A DNA stretch of 64,000 nt from assembly GCA_023213395.1 (NCBI GenBank), contig CM041465.1, positions 44,213,741 through 44,277,740 on the forward strand, read 5' to 3'. The position numbers were made by a program, and so were the translations under genes. The stretch comes from Cycas panzhihuaensis. Taxonomy: Eukaryota > Cycadophyta. Positions within the stretch are counted from its first letter, which is position 1; each line of letters begins with the position of its first letter. Below the pieces are notes generated by a model. It did no database searches. It was given only the letters and a program-made list of their open reading frames with translations, and had not been told where the DNA came from. Shown one piece after another: positions 22,036-33,984 of the stretch.

Positions 22036-22959
22036 AATATAGGTTTTCATGATAAAATTTTGAATAATACGAAGGTTAAGATGATAGGTTTAAAGGGGAA
22101 ATGAAGTGTTAGAAAAGATAGACCCTTGTGAGAATCATGAGCTGAAGAGGATCTTGGCAGCGGGCAAGTTCCTAAAAGCTTCTTATCCCTAGAAGCAGCC
22201 AGTGAGAAATCCTATATGCTTGAGACACTAGTTGTTTATTAGATGGAATTAGGTTTTTATTACATAAACGACATTATTTTCTTAAGATATATTATATGAA
22301 TATGGATTTTAGTCTATGTTCATATAATTTATCCTGAGTATGATGTGAATTATGTAAGTTTTTCATTTTAGAGGGACTTATATTATTCCATCTTCCATTT
22401 TTATAAACCTATTACCATTTGATTTTCAAATGGTTTTATATTTATAAGAATAAAAGTACTAATTTTTTCCATCTACTCCTTTTTATCCTTTTATCTATTT
22501 TCTTTCCTTCATTATTCCTTATGATTTTTCCTTTTTAAGACCCCTTTATACTCTAAAATGAGTATAAACTATTGTGTACATATTAATTTAAAAAAATCTA
22601 AAAAAATTATAAAATGACAAAAGATAAAAAAAAATATAAAAATAAAAAAACTATTGTATGTTTTCATGGACTCTCACACTAATAGATGCATATCGTTCAT
22701 AATATATGAAAGAAGGATAAAAGAGGAATAAGAGTTTAGAGTCAATCATCTATCATATTTGTTACACAAGTTATGAAGAAAATGATCAATGTACATATAA
22801 AACATGAAATAAGTATAGTACATATGTCACTATGGCTCATAAAATACCTTATATCTCCCTCCTATCTCCTCCCTATATACAAAGTATGCTCATCTTTGTG
22901 AGCTCTAGTGAGACCTACCCTGTATTCCTAGCTCTACCCTTTCTCCTCTATCCAAAATT
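22036..22959. other. AT-rich spacer of the gypsy 3' region
   Basis: No gene or structured repeat seen apart from the lone 24-bp unit relative near 22560. Several A/T homopolymer runs are present. Confidence 0.5.
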
Positions 22960-23297
22960 TGCCAATGTGTCGATACTCTGTGTGGTAGAAGATGTCTCCC
23001 CTACTAAACTATGGTACTTTCAAATGGATTAATTTGTCCCCTAACCTATATCAATGACATCCTATTTAGATGATGTTACTTGTCTACCACTTTCTTAAGC
23101 TCTGACTCCTGAAGTCTTAGCTCCATTCACATGTCCTAGATCATATCACAAGCCTATAATGCAGGACTAAAATACTCAATATAATTCCCTAACAATGTAT
23201 GATTAATGATATTCCATGCTGGAGGTTCCTCTGATGTGGATGTATAGGGAAAGATCAATCCAAGCATCCTTCTAACCTCTGAAAGGGTCAGGCTCTC

Positions 23298-23408
23298 CTT
23301 ATATACCCAAAAAATACATATCAATCATGATTAGTCTTCTATACAAAGGGTAGATAATCCAAAACCAATAATCAAATATATCAAAAAAATATAAATTAAT
23401 CAACATAC
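23298..23408 (-). other. Second candidate intron or frameshift in the antisense ORF
   Basis: The main frame becomes A/T-rich and meaningless after about 23410, and a different frame becomes meaningful from 23297. A GTATGT (minus, at 23408) and a TATAAG end (minus, 23299-23298) flank 111 A/T-rich bases. The phase does not fit exactly, so a frameshift is the main alternative. Confidence 0.25.
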
Positions 23409-24691
23409 ATGCTAGTCATCCTCTTCCCACTGGCTCTACTACCCTCTCCTATCATAGTTGTGTGATTGCCTCTCCCTAAGGCTTTTTAGGAGCCTCTTGA
23501 GGAGGCTTCCCCTCTTCTCCTCCACTCCCATCACCTTCTCTTCCCTACCCATCTATCAAAGCTAACTCCATGATTTGTATCAAGCCACCTCTATCTCCAC
23601 CTTATTCTCTGCCTATCGCTTGGAGCATATCTTTACCTCCTCTCCCTTCTCCATTAGTTGATGCCTCTCCTCTCCTGCCTTGACTAGTTTGATGTTGTCC
23701 TCCATCTCCTCCTCCTTCTTTACCTCCTCTCCTTGTCCCTCTTCCTCTCCCTCCACCAATAATAAGAGCCTCTCTTGTTGTTGCCTTCTCCACTACATTG
23801 ATCTCATCATTACTCCATATCAACAACCCCTCATATAGATCCTCTACTAGCTGCCTTCTAGTCTTCCAGCTCAATAGAGGACTATGTGTGTTGCTCACCA
23901 CTATAGTTATCCTGTTATGAATTTGAGCCCTCATATGCCACTTGTTCATTCCTAGATCCATGACGGTTAGCTTTCCTAATGCTCTACCCATCCTCATCAA
24001 TGATATGTGGTTATATAGCTAACACATCAAGATAGAATTGTAGGAAAAACCTCCCATAATTTACCTCTTGATCCTAGATAACTAAAGGTATATATCGTTT
24101 ACTATGTATTGGCCCCAATTTATCCTGATCCTCTACTCATATCTCCTAATCACTCTTACCCACTGCGTTGAAACACCTATGAAGTTCTGGGTCCTAGTAA
24201 TCTTAAAAATGATAATAAGGATAATAATCTTCTATATGATAGGAATCCCCCCTATCGTCCTTATTGCTTGAATGGATATCCCATGAGGACTAAATTGATT
24301 AGTAAAGCTAGTCAAATACTAGCTATAGGCCTCTTATGACTCATCGTCAATTACCTTCTTTAGTCTGACCCTCTCACCATGCTAGCTAACCCTTGATATC
24401 CTCTCAATTCCCCTAAGAGTGATTTGGATGTCTTCTATAGTTCATAGTCTAAATACATTCCTCTCTGGGATTTAATAACTAATAAAATTATAAAGGATCT
24501 CATACTCCATTATTAATTGGGTCAATCCACTCACCCGAGATAGACCACTTGTCCTCAATAAGGCCCAATCCTCCTTAGTTAACTAACTGATCAACTCCTT
24601 AATTGCCAATCCTTTATTTTCCCTCATATATACCCTTTCCAAAGGCTGCACCATAGCAAAAACAATCATATTAGACTCCAATTTTGGCTTT

Positions 24692-24953
24692 CTGAAAAAA
24701 ACTTTTATTTTTTATTTTTTCTTTCAAAATAAAAAACATAGAAAATAGTAAAAAATGTAACTATACATTGAAAAATATGATAACATAGTAAAAAATGTGA
24801 TTTGTTTATTAAAATTACAATCTTGTAATTTTCCTACTAAACTATAAAACTATATTTTTGAAAACTTTATTTCATTTTTAGCCATATTCTGATGTTTTTC
24901 ACTTTGTATTATCGCATTTTTATCATTTGTTTTTTTTTTTAAAAGAGACTTAC
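24692..24953 (-). other. Candidate intron in the antisense ORF
   Basis: On the minus strand, GTAAGT (starting at 24953) follows the frame containing 'VVRSYIFG', and a T-run ending TTTTTTTCAG (AG at 24693-24692) precedes the main frame. The 262 bp between are extremely A/T-rich, as in plant introns. The reading phase across the junction does not fit exactly, so an indel or a different site must be assumed. Confidence 0.4.
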
Positions 24954-25080
24954 CAAATATATAGCTCCTCACCACATCATATGTATCTCCACCTTGTGGA
25001 GCTAGTCTCTCATTAATATAGTTGTAAATCATCTCCAAAATCAAGTGATAAGGGCCCTCTAAATCGTTGATTTTCTAACT

Positions 25081-25885
25081 CCCTAATATAAAAATAAAAC
25101 AAAGTATATTGATTTTTTGTATAAAAAGGGAGGGGTTATAAAAAATGAGGGGTTATTTCATTTACTTTTTAGACAAAATTTTCTCTTTCATCTATTTTGT
25201 TTATTCAGGTTAATATTATCCTCTCTTAAAATCTTTTAAAATTAGAAAATAATATATCTTTTATCAATCAGGGTTATTGTTGACCTTAACTCGTTCATCT
25301 TTTAATGAGCATTTTGAAGGCCTAAATATGGTGTCTCTAGTTGTTCTACTACTCATTAATGAACCCTCTTACTTGTTAAAGAACATAAACTATGATAGTG
25401 TAAAACTCTAAATTCTCTTTTTCATTAATGGACTTTAACTATGATGGAAGGCTTCGAAAAGTCACCTACTAATGAGCTAAAACTATGGTAGTCTAAGGCT
25501 TTAAAAAGTCAGCTATTAATAAGCCTAAAAACTATTATAGTTCATCCTTTATGCTCTAACATAAAGGGTTTTCATCTAAAATTTAGTTAATGAGAGATAA
25601 ACTATGACCATCCTGGTTTTAAGTCTCATCTAATTTATGGGCATATAATGTTGCTTTTGATTGAATAAATGTAAACCTTATTTATTTGATAAGCATTTTG
25701 GTAGTACTCTTTAGCTTATCATTCTAGTAATGTTAAGGCTTATCTAGTTTGATTTTAGTACCTTTTGTAGACTAATTTTCTATCATTCATATATCTCATC
25801 CAAACTTTTTATCTTTTTGAAAAATCCTTCATTATGATCATTGTCATATTTTATTATCCTATTCATTTTTTGAAGTAGGAGCTTC
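25081..25885. repeat. Spacer with diverged ~47-60-bp repeats
   Basis: Between about 25351 and 25620, imperfect units share 'TTAATGA', 'AACTATG' and 'AAGGCTT..AAAAAGTCA' in order, about three to four times. The rest is AT-rich without recognised features. Confidence 0.4.
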
Positions 25886-25899
25886 AGGGGCCAAGGGGG
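25886..25899 (+). other. Candidate polypurine tract of the gypsy element
   Basis: AGGGGCCAAGGGGG is the strongest G-rich run in the 3' region and could mark the start of a long 3' LTR at about 25900. No TG dinucleotide follows at once and the matching 5' LTR start is off the window, so this is tentative. Confidence 0.3.
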
Positions 25900-27446
25900 C
25901 AAATATTTCACCAAAACTAGTCCCTTAATTGATCTTCATTACTATAACAAGTTTCCTATTTTGTTTACATTTAATATAATTGATTAAAACTTATTCTATA
26001 TTATATTAGGGCATATTTTAATAATATATGCCATTGATTTTCTGGATTATCTATGTTGAATGATGATAATTGTACTATTAAATTTTTTACTTACCAATGA
26101 GTGAAAACTATAGCAATAAAATCTCACCTTTATGATCATTCTAACTCACTTTTTTTTTCTTAAAACTTTTATTTGTTTCATTCTTTTCTCTTGATTTTAT
26201 CTTTAAACTATCATTTTTTTATGATTTTTAGGCTTATGCTTAAAGTTTTCATCCCTTTTGGGTTGTTTTTTTATATTGATTAAGTTATTTTTATTTAAAC
26301 TTTTTAATAAAAATTTTAATTTGACTTTTTAATAATTGATTTTTACCTTGTGACTTATCATATTTTTAGTTTTGATAAAAATGTGATCAATCATATTTTA
26401 TTAATAAAATCATAACTTTTATTGTTAATAAAATGCAACCAGTCGTATTTTTTATTATCATACATATAATGTTTTTAATTAATGTATTAATTTTACATGT
26501 TGTTGCCTAAATTTTATGAAAACTGACTCTATTCATACCTAGAATCCTCTAAAACCTTAGAGAGATGATTCATTCATGTGGTGTAAGCTTTATACTAGGA
26601 TTTTGAGACTGATTCTTGAGAAATTAAGAGATTTTGCTTGGTGATTTTAATATCTATCTTGGAGGAAAAAAAAAAGAAAAGAAGTGAAGTTACATTATTG
26701 TACAAATTTCACTTGTTACTACTTCTTGAGGTACTTGGTTTATTGAAACTCTCTATTTCAGAGTTCATATCTTTGGTAATATTTTTTCTACTTTAGTTTT
26801 CTTTTCATTTGGTACTCTTTTGATGATTTTTTAAGACTAAATATGCCTCCCCCCTTTTTCTAACTTCTAAATTTTTTTTATCTATATTTTTTCTTAAGAA
26901 ACCTTGGCTAAAAGGTTAGCCCTTTATTGGAAAGTAAAGGAGTAGTCTATTGTGAAGAGAGATCTACCTTTTCACCATAAAATATAGCTACTCTCTCTCA
27001 TTCTTCTTAGTTGTCCAAGCTTCCTAAGAGATCTAGTCTCATCTTTTCTTCTTCCTTAGCTATTATTGAACTTATTCTTCTCAGTTTTCTTCCTTTTTTA
27101 AGCTTGTTATAAGGAAACATTTGAGAAAGATTGATAATTTTAAAGGGAAATAGGTATTATAAGGTAAGAATTTATTATTCGAATTAAAATTTATAGAAAT
27201 TATTAGTGCCATGTTCCTTGACTTTATCTTTTTCATTTTATCTCATTTTAGAAAAGGAACTTATATGCATGAATGATATATTTTTGCAATAATTAGTTTG
27301 CATGAGGTTCAAGGATCCCATGGGGTCTAAAAACTCCATGAGTGATATAATATTTTTATGATTTTAGTGTATTATTTGCTTATAAGAATATCAATTATAA
27401 CTATTTCATGTGAGTTTTATGGGTTGTATATTACTCTTAGTTGTTG
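25900..27446. other. Upstream part of the putative 3' LTR, no gene seen
   Basis: AT-rich sequence preceding the part that can be aligned with the window start. If the polypurine tract is right, this is the U3 part of an LTR more than 2 kb long. No ORF worth naming. Confidence 0.35.
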
Positions 27447-28158
27447 AAAATCATATTTGAAATCTCTTATTTCTATTGGAATAATTCTAAAAAAATTGAA
27501 ATAATATATGTATGAAATGAAAATATTTTCATAAATATTGTATGCTATTTTATCTTTCATCAAGTTGCATATAATAGTATTTATATTTCATGCTAGTTAT
27601 TCTTATCTTTGAAAAGAAGTATTCTTTGCATCTATAAGAGATAGTATCTCTTTTATTTTGGTGTTCATTACTTAAAAAAATAAGAAAAATAAGTAATATA
27701 GCATGTGTGATTTATTTTTGGTTAATTTTGAAAAGAAGATAGTTAGATCTTGATGTTTCATTATTTTTTCTTATTCTTTCTTTTTAAAAAAACCTAGAAA
27801 AAAAACTTTCCATTACTTAACCTTTTCTTTTATTTTAGTAAATCTAAAGAGTCAAAATAATAAAGGGAAAGGAGTGCCTAGGAAGGGTACAAAAAATACT
27901 ATTAGTGTAATTTCAGACTTAGAACTCCTATACTTGGTTGTGTAGGCTAGCGGATTCTAGTACCCCCCTTACATTCTAGCCTTTCGTTATCATATGTATA
28001 TCTAAATCAAATGACATAAACAGGTAGAGACTCCTTCTTAGGAGTTAGTAAAGGTGGTATTTAAGTTCCCATAGACTTTTTTATCCCTTGATCTAGAGTT
28101 GAAACAGAGGAAACATAATATCATTAAGGGATACTTAGTCTAGACCCAACTAAAGCAT
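27447..28158 (+). mobile_element. 3' LTR end of the gypsy element
   Basis: It aligns with 1-732 through shared blocks such as 'TATTCTTATCTTTGAAAAGAAGTA', shortened here to its core, and 'GAGATAGTATCTCTTT'. Homology stops at 'AAAGCAT' (28158), a few bases before the LTR end of the 5' copy, where copia LTR sequence begins. Confidence 0.8.
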
Positions 28159-28419
28159 GACAGGAATATGAAGAGTTGATCATGCAAGGTCATATTTGAC
28201 ACCTTGTATGATCAACTTACAAAAGAGTTATAATGAACTATGAGCAAAAAAGACTCTACATATTTAGGTTCACAACCTCAAGTTATAACTTAACACAAAC
28301 ATGAAACTAATATCCTTACAATGTATTAACATACTAATATTAGTTTAATATTACAAATGTACATTACATTTATAAAAGATTAAAGCAAATTAATGAAATC
28401 AACATTAATTCTTCTATCA
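28159..28419 (-). mobile_element. Truncated 3' LTR of the minus-strand copia
   Basis: It shares 'AGAGTTGATCATGCAAG', 'GTACATTACATTTATAAAA' and 'CATTAATTCTTCTAT' with 39101-39347. It ends CTATCA, that is TGATAG when read on the minus strand. The first ~200 bp present in the other copy are missing. Confidence 0.8.
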
Positions 28420-30196
28420 CCCTCCCTTAATGATGAGTTCATTAATTTTGATACTAAGTCCAAGTTAGAACCATTCAAATTTATCATGAGTAAGTACTTT
28501 AATGAAGATATTAGCAATCTATTTATTGGTCAGCTTGTAAACCAAATCTATCTCACCATCCTGAATATGTTCCCTGATGAAATGATGGTGAACCACGATA
28601 TGCTTTATTCTTAAATAGAACATAGAATTTTTGGTCAATTTAAGAACACTCTAATTATCATAGAAGAGAGTAGTAGCTTGTGTCTGATCAATACTAAGCT
28701 CTTAAAGAATTCTTCTAAGCTAGAGAGCCTTAGTAGTTACACTAATAATAACTTTATACTTTTCTTTGATGAAAGATAAAGTGATATCTAGTTACTTTTT
28801 ATAAATTTAGGAAATATAGGTAAAGCCCAAGTTAAAATAATAGCATGAGATTAATCTATGGTTGTCCTTGCATCTATCCCAATTAACATCTGTATAACAT
28901 GCTAAAAAAGGATTATTCACTTGGTAGTAATTAAGTCTAAACTGAAGTAAACCTTAAAAATATCTCAAGATCTACATAACTGATTTCTAATGTAAAATCT
29001 TAGGCTGAGCTATAAAACTTGAGAAAATCCTTATAACATATGAAATATTAGGTTAAGTATATATGAGGTAAATTAGTTTTCCCATAAGTTATCTATACAA
29101 AATAGGATCCACAAGTTTACCATACTCAATAATATCTAGCTTTAATCTAATATCTATAGGAATTGATAATGGCTTCTATTTCTTCATTTTTAAATTTTGA
29201 ATGATCTCCCTTACATATTTGGACTATAAAAGGAAGATATGGCATGGTTGCTACTAGACTTCTGTGCTAAGAAAGTAATGAAGTAACCTAAGGTTAGTCA
29301 TCTCAAAGTTGTTATTTAATTCTCCTTGAGGAATGAAATCCACTCTATGCTATTACTAATTATCATCAAATCATCAATATATAATACAAAGAAAGTGATC
29401 AAAATATCTTTGATTTTGATATATAAATTTGCATATGAAGATAAGTATATAAGTCCATGATTTTGAGATTACTCATCTATCTTTACATATGGGGCATGAG
29501 GTGACTACTTAAGGCTATAAAGAGCACTTTTTAGCTTGTAAACTAGATGTTCTTTTCCATAAATAACATAGCCAAGAGGTTGATTTAGGTACACTTCCTC
29601 TTATAAATTACCATTCAAAAAGTTACCTTTTACACCCATATAAAAAATATACCAATTAAACTGAGTTCTTAATGCCAAAATAAGCCTAACAATGGTCATG
29701 TTGGCAACAAGGGAAAATATATCATCACAATCAATTCACTTAATCTATTTAAAACCTTTAGCAACTAAACATGTTTTGTGATGCTAAATAGAGCTATTTG
29801 CATAAAATTTTATTTTGTAAATCCATTTACAATCAATAGGTTTCTTTCTTTAAAGTAGCTCAACTAGCTTCCAAGTGTCATTTTGTAAAATGGATTCCAT
29901 CTCTTCATTCATAACTACTTACTACTTTTGATCTATAATATCTTCCTCAAAAGTGGTAAGTTTAGGAGTTGATAATATTTCTACCTTTAAGGAAAGGTTG
30001 GTAGATGTCCTATATTTAGATTACCTCTTAGTCTGTTATGGTGGTGATGGAACAGAAAAGATCATTTATAAGAACTATTTAGGGAGCTTTTTTGAAGTGA
30101 CCTCTTCTTAAACATATTTTATAAGACTTGTTGATGTGGATATTAAAGTAGAGGTAAGAGGTATAGATAAAGCACCAAGTGTATATGATATTAAAG
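28420..30196 (-). pseudogene. copia RNase H and RT relic, minus strand
   Basis: Read on the minus strand, the C-terminal end is clear: 'LRIKHIVVHHHFIREHIQ', 'GEIDLVYKL' and 'IANIF', then 'DKFEWF', at about 28620-28450. This is the copia RNase H end that precedes the LTR. Further right (about 28650-29950) the sequence continues into RT, for instance the inverted remains of the 'DVK-x-AFL' and linker regions near 29580-29650. Purines before the LTR (minus AAGGGAGGG, about 28428-28420) form the polypurine tract. Frames are heavily broken, so motif positions are approximate. Confidence 0.7.
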
Positions 30197-30201
30197 GAGG
30201 T

Positions 30202-30514
30202 TGTTAGAGTGATTTTATATCACTTACGAACTAATGTAAATGAGTGGATATATTATGCATATAATATTGATATAATATCATGATATTGTGAGCTTATGGA
30301 TGTAAACCTAAATATTAAATATTTAAGGAACTTATGATCTATAAATATATATCAAAATCTATTATATAAATATAATAATATATTTCTATGGTAGGTTTTT
30401 TCTTGAAAGGGTTTTCACATCAAATTTGTCTTTCATGTGTGCTTGTTCTATTTGAGTCTTTTATATACATAAACATTTTTATCATCATGTCTATCAATTC
30501 GGTGTTTCCTAACA
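30202..30514 (+). mobile_element. 5' LTR of copia 30202-34317
   Basis: TGTTAGAGTGATTTTAT at the start and TTTCCTAACA at the end; repeated at 33985-34317. Confidence 0.92.
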
Positions 30515-30528
30515 TGGTATCAGAGTGG
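30515..30528 (+). other. Primer binding site of copia 30202-34317
   Basis: TGGTATCAGAGTGG directly follows the LTR and matches the initiator-Met type site of plant copia (TGGTATCAGAGC). Confidence 0.9.
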
Positions 30529-32880
30529 CAGGAGGTACACAAGCAGATGTGTATTAGGTGGATCATTTAATCGTTGGTTGCCAGGTCATGTTGGCTCACC
30601 CTTTGAGGATTAACTTATTTGATAACCAAAAGAGTAGCCATAAAGGTACAATAGTTGCATATAGATCTTAGTGCCTTCTATTTTGTATTTTGCAAGGATT
30701 TTATGGTCTTCAAAGGTGTGCAAATGAGTATAAGATATTATTTTAATTTGTGCAAGTACCAGTGCCTCCTATTTCGAATATGTAGGCTATGGTTACTCTG
30801 TTGCCAACAATTGTTGTTTATTTTGAGTCCATTGAAGGTGTTAGGCCTGTTTATTTGAGGTGCCATTGAATTTACCGTTGATTGATGAAGCATTTCAATC
30901 TATGAAGAGATGGAACACTACATGAACTGTAGCAAGTGATGAAAGGAGAGAATATAAGTAGAATTGGTTAGCAAGAGAGTTGTCTAATAGTGCAGTCACC
31001 TTATGTAGTAGCCAGATCTATGTTTTAACTTTGAAGACATTATAAGAGATTAAAGCCATTAAGCCAGGCATTTATAGTGTTCATTAAATATAGAGTCTGT
31101 AGAAGTTGCAAAGAAAGAAAGCATATTGAGATGTAGTATCACTGAGATGTGAGAAGATCAAAGATGTGGGTTGTGGAAAAATGTAGCCATAATGCCAAGT
31201 TGTAGATTTGTTATTGATTTGGATGAATTACTAAGATCGCCATAAGGATATACAGTAGTCATGAATATATATATATATTTGTAAAGGTATTTTCATATAT
31301 TTAAAATCACCGTGAATGATTAATATGTTTTGCCCATTTATATTAATATATGATTGATCATCGTGATTTAATCGATGTCATCAATTTATCTAATTTGCTA
31401 AATGAAATATATAATTATTTTTTTGATTTAGTCACCTGTTGATTAAATATTATTGTTCACCATTGAATATTTAGTCACTCATTTATAATATTTATAGCTT
31501 GCGTTTTAATTTACATGGTTGCAAGTTTAATAATCATGGTGTTGCCTATCTCTTGAAACTATTCTATTACCTGTATATAGTCTGCTCGCTACCCAAATGG
31601 TTTTTATCATTTGTGCATGCTTACTAAAGTCATGAAGATGAAATATTTGATATGTCTTTTTTTTAATAAAGTGGTCATATTTATATTTAATCAAATATTA
31701 AAGATGCCAATGCTATGTTTAATAGTCAATGGTATTTTGGTGTTATGAAATTAATTACCAGTTGTTGAAATATGTCCTTACTCAGTTGAAGTCATATATT
31801 AATGTTGTTTAATATTGATAGATCACCTTCTAATTGGATCATCGTTAATGTGAAGCTATTTTGTAATTAAGGTCAATGTTTTTTTATTTAATCGTCAATA
31901 TCAAATAAGGCCTTTAGTATATTAAGTGGCCATTTTAATATTAGTCACCTTAAGTTGCCTTTGACTTCATTGGACGAGAGATGGTTCTCTATTCAAGTAG
32001 GTGGACTAGGGTGATTAAGTAATCAATGGAATTTATACATTGAATGGCAATATGAGGCATGGTAAAGTAAGCAATATAATGGTGACTATCAAGTGATGGT
32101 ATACTCTTGTTACATGACAAAGTTTGTTAGGCATGAATTATCACTGATTGAGAAGAAGGCAAGATTAATGGGTGAAGGCATATTAGGCACGCTTTATCAA
32201 TCATAATATTAATATTTATTGATTGATAGAAGGACACGTTATATGGAGATATTGAGTTATAGGGTGAAGTAAACGCTATGTTGTGGTTATTGATCATTGC
32301 ATAATTATAAAAGGTGTAGTTTATTTATTATAAAGTGGTGTTGTTATTTATATATATTAGTGTTTTTGCATTAGATATATGAGGTGAAAGTGGTCCAAAA
32401 TTATTGTTTATTGGCCTATTTATATAAGTGGTTATCAATTTATAATGGACCATTATACTTTACGTGGTTGAATTAATGTTAGCATGAGGTTTATAGCATA
32501 TTGGATGTTGGTTCAATATGTATGCATATTTGAGAAAGTCTAATGTAGATTCATTAATGTGTTTATGAGAAAATTGAAGTGTGAATGGAAAGGTGTATGA
32601 TGAGATGCCTTAAAATCAGTTATGCCTTTGTCATGGTACAAAATGAGAGTTGGTTATCCTGTGTACTCATAAGATTGTGTTGCAGATAAAGAGTGGTACC
32701 ATGATGATGATATAATGGTGTTTGGTATATTATAGGGATTTACCTCCTACATATTATGGTATAAGCCATTATAACAATTATTTTATAAAGATTTTACTAT
32801 GATTGTTCATGCCATATCCCTTAAATTATGTGTTGGACTAGTCAAAAGTCTTCCATTATGTATTTGATATGCATTGGAGT
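30529..32880 (+). other. Long leader of copia 30202-34317
   Basis: No protein domain is visible. The first part aligns by eye with 41816-42020 of the sister element, sharing 'GATAGCCA'-like and 'AAGGTACAAT' blocks and 'AAGGTGTG.AAATGAGT'. The ORFs at 30388-30570 and 30655-30858 show no recognised motif. Confidence 0.5.
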
Positions 32881-33984
32881 GTACACATCTTAGACAAAGA
32901 TCATAATAACAAGATTGTAAGAGTTTAATTTGTATGGGGTTTTAAAATAAAGCTTATAAACTATGTGATCTACAAGAGGAATGAATGATGATTAGTTTAG
33001 ATGTTAAGTTAAAGAATTTGTGATGTATCACATTAAAGTCATTTGAATATAGGTTTTATCCTTCATTCCTTCCCTTTTAGAGCCCTAGTTCAGTGTAGAG
33101 GTTTATGTACATAACATTATATTTGAGATAGAGGTATGACCTAATGGAATAATTATATAGAGGAGTCATTATAATAAGAGGTATAGTTTGTAACCATGTA
33201 TTCTACTATAGGCTAGGAGGATCATTAAGGACTTAAATATGATAGTTTATGACCTAGAGGATGATTGAAGAATAAGGATTAAGATATCATTCAAACTCGT
33301 GATAGACACCAATGTTCCAGCAAGAGGAGATTTGCAATGGAGAGCTACATTGGAGGAGGAGTAATACATGTAGGATTTAGGTCCCTCTTCTCCCTTAAAG
33401 AATCTAGTTAGTTTGCAAGTTGGCAAAGCTTATTGCATAGGATTTCAATTAGAAAGAAAGATTTAGTTATGAGGAGACATTTTCACAAGTCTCTATGATA
33501 TTATCGATTTGATTTATCCTTATTTTGGTAGTTATAAATAGTTGGGAATCACATCAAATAAATGAGAGGTTAACATTCCTTAATGAAGACTTGAAGAGAA
33601 GATCTACATAGCTCAAGTAGCTTAACCTCTTAGTTTAGTGAATGAAAATAATTAAGTAATATGGACTAAGTATCAGTGCGAGAGAGTGTTATATAGTTAT
33701 AGGGACTATTAGAGATATTTCCAAAAAATCACACACATACGAGGCAAAGCACTATTACATATGAGAGCAAATCAGATAAGGGAAGATACAAGTTGAGTTT
33801 TGTTCAAGTGAAGATCAACTTGAGGATGTGTTCCCAAAGCTTTTATTGAAGATCAGTTCATCAACATTTGTGTAAATTTGAATTTTAGTGAGTTTATCAT
33901 TGAGGGGGGATCTATTAATAAGGATAAAGAGATGGACAAATCTCCAAGAAGACTTCAAGATCTTATATTTATATTAAGAGGGGA
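32881..33984 (+). pseudogene. Fused pol remnants of copia 30202-34317 and polypurine tract
   Basis: About 32930-33080 corresponds to the integrase C-terminus of the sister element at 45530-45640. About 33290-33560 corresponds to the RT start. From about 33660 the text matches the end of RNase H, including 'YQCERV' and the tail 'NLNFSEFIIEGGSINKDKE' (33882-33938), which the sister element also has at 47394-47450. The RT catalytic region is absent. AAGAGGGGA (33976-33984) is the polypurine tract before the LTR. Confidence 0.7.

Larger units (their letters stand above)
22960..25080 (-). pseudogene. Long antisense ORF of the gypsy element, possibly spliced
   Basis: The minus strand holds a long decayed reading frame between the second RNase H and the 3' LTR. 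The first part (25080-24954) includes 'LAPQGGDTYDVVRSYIFG'. The main part, 24691 to about 23410, stays in one frame for over 400 codons, interrupted only by stops, nearly all at plausible Gln or Trp sites. Examples are 'RENKGLAIKELI', 'LTKEDWALLRTSGL', 'EDIQITLRGIERISRV', 'RRQLVEDLYEGLL' and a Gly/Arg-rich segment near 23680-23770. A third part (23297-23040) has 'YTSTSEEPPAWN' and a charged helix 'MELRLQESELKKVVDK'. Antisense ORFs are known in some plant Tat elements such as Grande. The 'EDIQITLRGIERI' stretch faintly recalls plant mobile-domain or DUF7745 proteins. The function is unknown. Confidence 0.6.
1..28158 (+). mobile_element. Giant Ty3/gypsy (Tat/Ogre-like) retrotransposon, decayed, nested insertions inside
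   Basis: The element reads 5' LTR end, PBS, gag, protease, RT, RNase H and integrase from 1 to about 7707. It resumes after a copia insertion at 20705 with a second RNase H relic, an antisense reading frame and the 3' LTR end. Positions 1-736 and 27447-28158 are a diverged direct repeat in the right places to be LTR ends. The domain order, the long 3' region and a PBS resembling that of Tat/Ogre elements point to the Tat branch. The LTR start lies outside the window, so the true 5' end is unknown. The 3' LTR is cut at 28158, where a minus-strand copia begins. Every domain carries stops, so the element is dead. Tat placement is an inference from layout and motifs. Confidence 0.8.

Noticed and set aside
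22960-25080. Host gene on the minus strand
   Set aside because: The long minus frame lies inside a gypsy element between its second RNase H and 3' LTR and is full of stops, so an element-borne antisense ORF is more likely than a host gene.
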